Assembly: GCF_014898055.3 (NCBI RefSeq)
Contig: NW_026555331.1
Coordinates: 108,559,194-108,623,193, forward strand
Direction: 5' to 3'
DNA from: Talpa occidentalis
Taxonomy: Eukaryota > Chordata > Mammalia > Eulipotyphla > Talpidae
DNA length: 64,000 bases
The notes under the pieces are model-generated. The model was not told the origin of the DNA. It saw nothing but the letters and a program-made list of their open reading frames with translations, and made no database searches. The position numbers were made by a program, and so were the translations under genes. Every line of letters starts with the position of its first letter. Within the stretch, counting starts at the first letter, position 1. Positions 59,602 to 64,000 of this stretch are shown in pieces.

Positions 59602-60929
59602 TGGCATTCTTCAAAGAAATAGAACAATTATTGATGAAATTCATATGGAATCACCAAAAACCCCGAATAGCCAAAGCTCTACTGAAAAAAAAAGAAGGAA
59701 ATGGAGGCATCACACTCCCAGACTTCAAACTATACTACAAAGCCATAATCATCAAAACTGCATGGTATTGGAACAAGAACAGACATACAGACCAATGGAA
59801 TCGAATAGAAAATCCAGAAATAAACCCACAGATTTATGGTCAACTAATCTTTGACAAAGGAGCAAAGACTATGCATTGGAGCAAAGAAAGTTTGTTCAAT
59901 AAATGGTGCTGGGAAAACTGGGTCGCTACATGCAAAAGAATGAAGCTTGACCACTACCTCACACCATACACAAAAATCAACTCAAAATGGATTAAAGAAC
60001 TAGACATAAGACCTGAAACCATAAAATACATAGAAGGAAATATAGGCGAAACACTACGGGATTTGCACATCAAAGACATCTTTACAGACACATCACCCAA
60101 AGCAGTGATAGTGAAGGCAAAGATAAACAGCTGGGACTACATCAAATTAAAGAGCTTCTGCACAGCAAAAGAGACAATAACAAAAACAAAGAGAAACCCC
60201 ACCAACTGGGAGAACATTTTTGCACCCAACACTAATGATAAAGGACTGATCACAAAAATCTGCAAAGAGCTGATGAGACTCAGCAACAACAAAGAAAATA
60301 ATCCAGTCAAAAAATGGGCAGAAGAGCTAAAAAGAAACTTCTCTGAAGAGGAAATGCAAATGGCCAACAGACATATGAAAAAATGTTCAACATCACTTGT
60401 AATCAGGGAAATGCAAATCAAAACTACCATGAGATACCATCTCACACAAGTGAGAATGGCACATATTAAAAAAACTAGCAACAACAAATGTTGGCGAGGA
60501 TGTGGAGAAAAAGGAACTCTTGTGCACTGTTGGTGGGAGTGCAAACTGGTCCAACCACTATGGAGAGCTGTGTGGAGATTTCTGGACCTACTAAACATAG
60601 AGCTTCCATATGATCCAGCAATTCCACTCCTAGGTATTTACCCAAAGGACACAGAAACATCAATTCCAAAGAACACCTGCACTCCTATGTTTATAGCAGC
60701 ACTGTTTACAATAGCTAAGCTTTGGAAACAACCCAAATGCCCAAAAATAGATGACTGGATCAAGAAGATGTGGCACATATATACCATGGAATATTACTCA
60801 GCATTCAAAAAAGATAAACACATGCAATTTGCAGCAACATGGATGGCACTGGAAGGGATCATGCTCAGCGAAATAAGCCAAAAAGAAAAAGAAAAATACC
60901 GGATGGTCTCACTCATAGCAGGAATCTAG
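59602..60929 (+). pseudogene. LINE-1 ORF2p C-terminal remnant, uninterrupted
   Basis: About 440 codons are open, ending in [10 protein letters not shown] and a TAG stop at 60927-60929. The frame holds the region downstream of the reverse transcriptase, including the Cys-rich motif CX3CX7HX4C (C-WRG-C, then H and the final C in HCWWEC). No start codon of its own is expected: the element is truncated just upstream, at FFKEIEQ. The full ORF2 protein is about 1,275 residues, so about two thirds is missing. It is part of the mobile element above and not a host gene. Confidence 0.95.
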
Positions 60930-61128
60930 AAAACTTAAATAAGGGACCAGGAAAATGAATATAAGAAAGTGAAAATCAAAATCAACAAAAAACTATGAAC
61001 CAGAGACACTTTTTGGGGGGTGGGGGGCGGGAGGGGAAGGATTGGGGTCAGAATGGGGCGTTTGCAATTGTATGGGGGAATATAAAAATAAAATTTAATA
61101 TTAAAAAAAAAAAATGAAAAAAAAAAAA
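59602..61128 (+). mobile_element. Young LINE-1, 5'-truncated, sense
   Basis: Insertion of about 1.5 kb with exact target-site duplication aaagaatgctattgag (59586-59601, 61129-61144). It contains the ORF2 C-terminal third without interruption, a 3' UTR of about 180 bp with a G-rich block (61014-61046) and a long A-tail. The exact duplication and open frame show a recent insertion. It lacks the 5' UTR, ORF1, endonuclease and reverse transcriptase, so it cannot move itself. Confidence 0.96.
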
Positions 61129-62456
61129 AAAGAATGCTATTGAGGTTTTAGTAGGGAATACATTGAATCTATATTGTTTTGGGAAGGATGGCCATTTTGA
61201 TAATGTTAATTCTTGCAATTCACGAGCAGGGAATATCCTTCCATTTCTTTGTGTCTTTTATTTCTTTTAACAATGTCTTAAAATTTTCTGTGTATAGTCC
61301 TTCACACCCTTTGTTAAGCTTATTCTTAGTATTTAATTTCTTTTTAGTGTGATTGTAAATGTGATCATTTCCCTGATTTCTTCTTCTAATTCATTGTTTG
61401 TAGATAGGAAGGCAACTGATTTTTAAATAGTGATTTTTATAACCTGCCACTTGACTGAACTGATTTGTTATTTCAAGTATTTTTTCAGTGAAGTCTTTAG
61501 GGCTCACTATGTATATTATCATCTTATCAGCAAATAATGATAACTTTATATCATCTTTCCCAATTTGGATTCCTTTTGTGTCTTTAACTTGCCTATTTGC
61601 GCTAACCTAGGATTTCCAGTACTACATTGAATAGTAGTGTTGAGAGTCGACAACCTTGTAGCAGATTTTAGTAGAGAAGCTTTCAGTTTTTGAACATTGA
61701 GAATGATGTTAGCTGTGGGTTTGTCATAAATGGCTTTTATTATGTTAAGATAAGTTCCATTTATCCTCAGTTTTTTGTGTTTTCATCATAAATAGATGTG
61801 GATCTTATCAAATGCTTTTTTCTCTGCATCTATTAATATGATCATATGGTTTTTATATTTCTTTTTGTTGATGTGGTAAGATATGTAGATTGATATTTGG
61901 GTATTGAATGAACCTTGTGCTTCTGGTATAAATCCCACTTGGTCAAATTATATGATTCTTTAATGCATTGTTGAATTTGGTTTGCTACTTTTATTGAGGA
62001 TTTTTGCATCTGTGTTCATTAGGGAAATTGGTATATAGTTTTCTTTCTTTCTGTTGTCTTTGTTTGATTTTGGTATTAAAGTAATGTTGGTCTCATAAAA
62101 TGTGTTTGGGAGTAGGCTTTCTCAATTTTGGGGGAAGAATTTGAGAAGCATAGGGATTAGTTCATCTTTGAGTTTTGGTAGAACTCAGTTGTGAAGCTTT
62201 CTGATCTTTGGCTTTTGTTGTTTTTGGGAGAGTTTTGATTACTGTTTCAATCTCCTTGCTTGTGGTTGGTTTGTCCAGGTTTTCTGTTTCTTGCTTATTC
62301 AGTCTTTGATGGTTGTATCATTCTAAGAATCTGTCCATCTCTTCTAGGTTATTGAACTCTTTGGCATATAGATGTTCATAACAGTCTTGTATTTTTATCT
62401 GAATTTTATAGTGTCTGTGGTAACTTCACTTTCGTTTCTGTTCCTGACTGAGTTTT

Positions 62457-62736
62457 TTTTTTTTTAAGATTCATTTATTTATGCATACAAGAGCTGTGGT
62501 ACAGGCCAGAAGTGCGGGGTGGGGGGTTGAGAGGAATCACCAGAGACAGAGTGGGGACCAGAAGAGGCAGACTGACTGAAAACACTGCTGAGGGGAGCAG
62601 CGGGCAAGACAGGAGAGGTCTGCCTCGCTATGTGGATTTCTCTCTGGCCGGCCTTGGATCGAACTCAAACGTGCTACAGAGGCTTCGGATTGCTTCATAG
62701 TGCAGTGCTTAACCCCTTGTGCCACCAAGGTGGCCC
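62457..62736 (-). mobile_element. tRNA-derived SINE, type II, antisense
   Basis: 'gtacaggccagaagtgcggg', 'gaggaatcaccagagacaga' and head end 'gcttaaccccttgtgccacc'. Flanking repeats cctgactgagtttt (62443) and cctgattgagtttt (62737) differ at one base. Confidence 0.95.
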
Positions 62737-63560
62737 CCTGATTGAGTTTTATTCCTTATTTTCTTAATGAGCTTAGCCAGAGATTTGTCTGTTTTCTTAA
62801 TTTTTTCAGAGAATCAGCTTTTGGTTTCATTAATGTTTTGGACTGTCTTTTCATTTTCTATTACTTTTATTTCTGCTCTAATTTTTAATATTTCCTTTCT
62901 TCTACTGGCCTTTGGTTTTGTTTGTTCTTTTTTTCTTGTTCTTTGAGGTGGGATATAAGATTACCTATCTGAGCTCTTTCTTGTTTCTTGATGTGTGCCT
63001 GTATTGCTGTATACTTTCCACTCACTATGGCTTTTGCTGTCTTTCATAAGTTCTGGAAGCTGTGTCCTCATTGTCATTTTTCTTGAAGTATTTTTTTATT
63101 CTTCTTTGAGTTCCTCATTAACCTAGTATTTTTTCAGTATTGTATTGTTTGGTCTTCATGTGTGAAGATTTTTCTTGCTTTCTTTTTTGTAGTTGATTTC
63201 TAGTTTGGTGTATTTATGTTCAGAAAAGATGCTTGGTATTATTTTGATCTTTGTGAATTTATTAATACTTGCCTTGTAACCCAGTATGTAAGTACTTCTG
63301 AAGAATGTCCCATATATACTTGGGAACAACATGTATTGAACTTTTGGGGGGTGTAGTATTCTTTTAGGGCTCTTGTTGTCTAATTTGTTGTTTAAGCTTA
63401 TTATATTCTAATTTATTTTTTTGTGAGGTGTTGAAATCTAGTGAAGTGTTGAAATCTCCACCACAAATGTGTTTTTCCCATTGTCTGTTTTCAGAGTTGA
63501 TAATAATGGCCTAATATATTTTGGTGCTTGTTTATTTGGTGATTATACATTATATCCCCC

Positions 63561-64000
63561 TTTTTAATATTTATCATGACTATTCTCAAAATCCAGAAGA
63601 CTCAAATATTACAGATATTTGATATAATGTAACAAGTAACAATAAGATTTAAAAAAGGTTTAAAAATTGTCATGGGACTGATCACCTAAAATTTATATAA
63701 TAGTTTTGTGATGGGAACACTGGAAAGCTCAACAAGGCAAAACCCAAACTAAACAAACCAAAATGAAAAACCAAATCCCAATCATAGTAAAATATGACTT
63801 CATTTTTAAATACTAAGATGGAGGTACTTGAAGGATGAGGAGACAAGAGCAAAATACATACTGATTATAAGAACTATGTAAGAAGCATTCTCTATGCAGA
63901 ATACATGTGCAAACAGAGCCACTGAGAACAGTGGGATAATGGTATATTGTATGCTGTCGTGTACTATCTTTTCCTCTAATGATAACTTCTAACTAGTCAT
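63561..64000 (+). other. Intronic sequence without recognised features
   Basis: AT-rich, A-rich DNA after the old L1. Nothing assignable. Confidence 0.5.

Larger units (their letters stand above)
57940..63560 (-). mobile_element. Long old LINE-1, antisense, host of two younger insertions
   Basis: The reversed 3' UTR begins near 58045 (an older L1 scrap precedes it at 57940). ORF2 C-terminus follows (58380-59600, including [20 protein letters not shown] on the minus strand). It continues after the young L1 with the reverse-transcriptase region (61145-62450) and, after a SINE, with endonuclease sequence to about 63560. About 3.8 kb of the host element remain once the insertions are removed. 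It is full of stops. Confidence 0.85.
28540..64000 (+). other. BBS9: BBS9 downstream intron (partial, at least 35 kb)
   Basis: Starts at a GTAAGT donor. No next exon was recognised before the window ends. It carries 11 of the 18 SINE copies and all the younger L1 insertions. Confidence 0.75.

Noticed and set aside
60137..60598. Open frame of 153 codons on the minus strand
   Set aside because: Antisense shadow of the L1 ORF2 remnant. The same shadow appears at 40369-40719 and 46473-46811.
28540..64000. Search for the next BBS9 exon (expected to begin with DLKGV-like residues)
   Set aside because: No matching frame with an acceptor was found. BBS9 is known for very long introns, so absence here is plausible.
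1..64000. CRISPR arrays, bacterial operons, phage or plasmid genes
   Set aside because: Spliced exons, SINEs, L1, MIR and L2 show this is mammalian nuclear DNA. No spaced repeat array is present.

Overview
The window is mammalian nuclear DNA and lies inside one gene. Four short exons on the + strand (14768-14942, 21058-21142, 27595-27778, 28410-28539) join in frame without stops. They encode about 190 residues that I recognise as the N-terminal beta-propeller of BBS9 (PTHB1, a BBSome subunit), roughly residues 148-339 by remembered human numbering. Everything else is intron: at least 14.7 kb upstream, introns of about 6.1, 6.5 and 0.63 kb between the exons, and at least 35 kb downstream with no further exon recognised. 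No promoter, transcript end, other protein gene or functional RNA gene was seen.

The introns are filled with retroelements. Eighteen copies of a tRNA-derived SINE (about 250 bp, A and B boxes visible, TAAATAAATAAATC-type tail) occur in at least two sequence types. Many have near-perfect target-site duplications (TSDs) of 13-20 bp. Fifteen of the 18 lie antisense to BBS9. LINE-1 is present at several ages: a young subfamily (59602-61128 and the twin-primed, internally inverted copy at 39512-40771), somewhat older copies (45894-47516, 33456-34031), and many decayed L1 fragments, mostly antisense, that host the younger insertions. Older layers are L2 and MIR fragments, MER5-like DNA transposon remnants, a 5S rRNA pseudogene and simple repeats.

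The SINE is not Alu, B1/B2, a carnivore SINEC, a cetacean/ruminant CHR or an equine ERE. Together with young L1 activity this suggests a laurasiatherian mammal. A rhinolophoid (horseshoe or leaf-nosed) bat is my best guess, but only from an uncertain memory of its SINE family, so the species is unresolved.

Layout: 1-14767 upstream intron, with an old L1 at 585-2290 and a SINE-riddled L1 at 10565-13790; 14768-28539 the four exons, with L2, MIR, MER5 and several L1 fragments between them; 28540-64000 the long downstream intron, dominated by nested L1 and SINE insertions. I found no previously undescribed coding system. The most notable items are the twin-primed L1, a SINE subgroup with an extra 3' tail motif, two abutting perfect hairpins with identical loops at 16515-16552, and a 17-bp perfect hairpin at 17633-17669.
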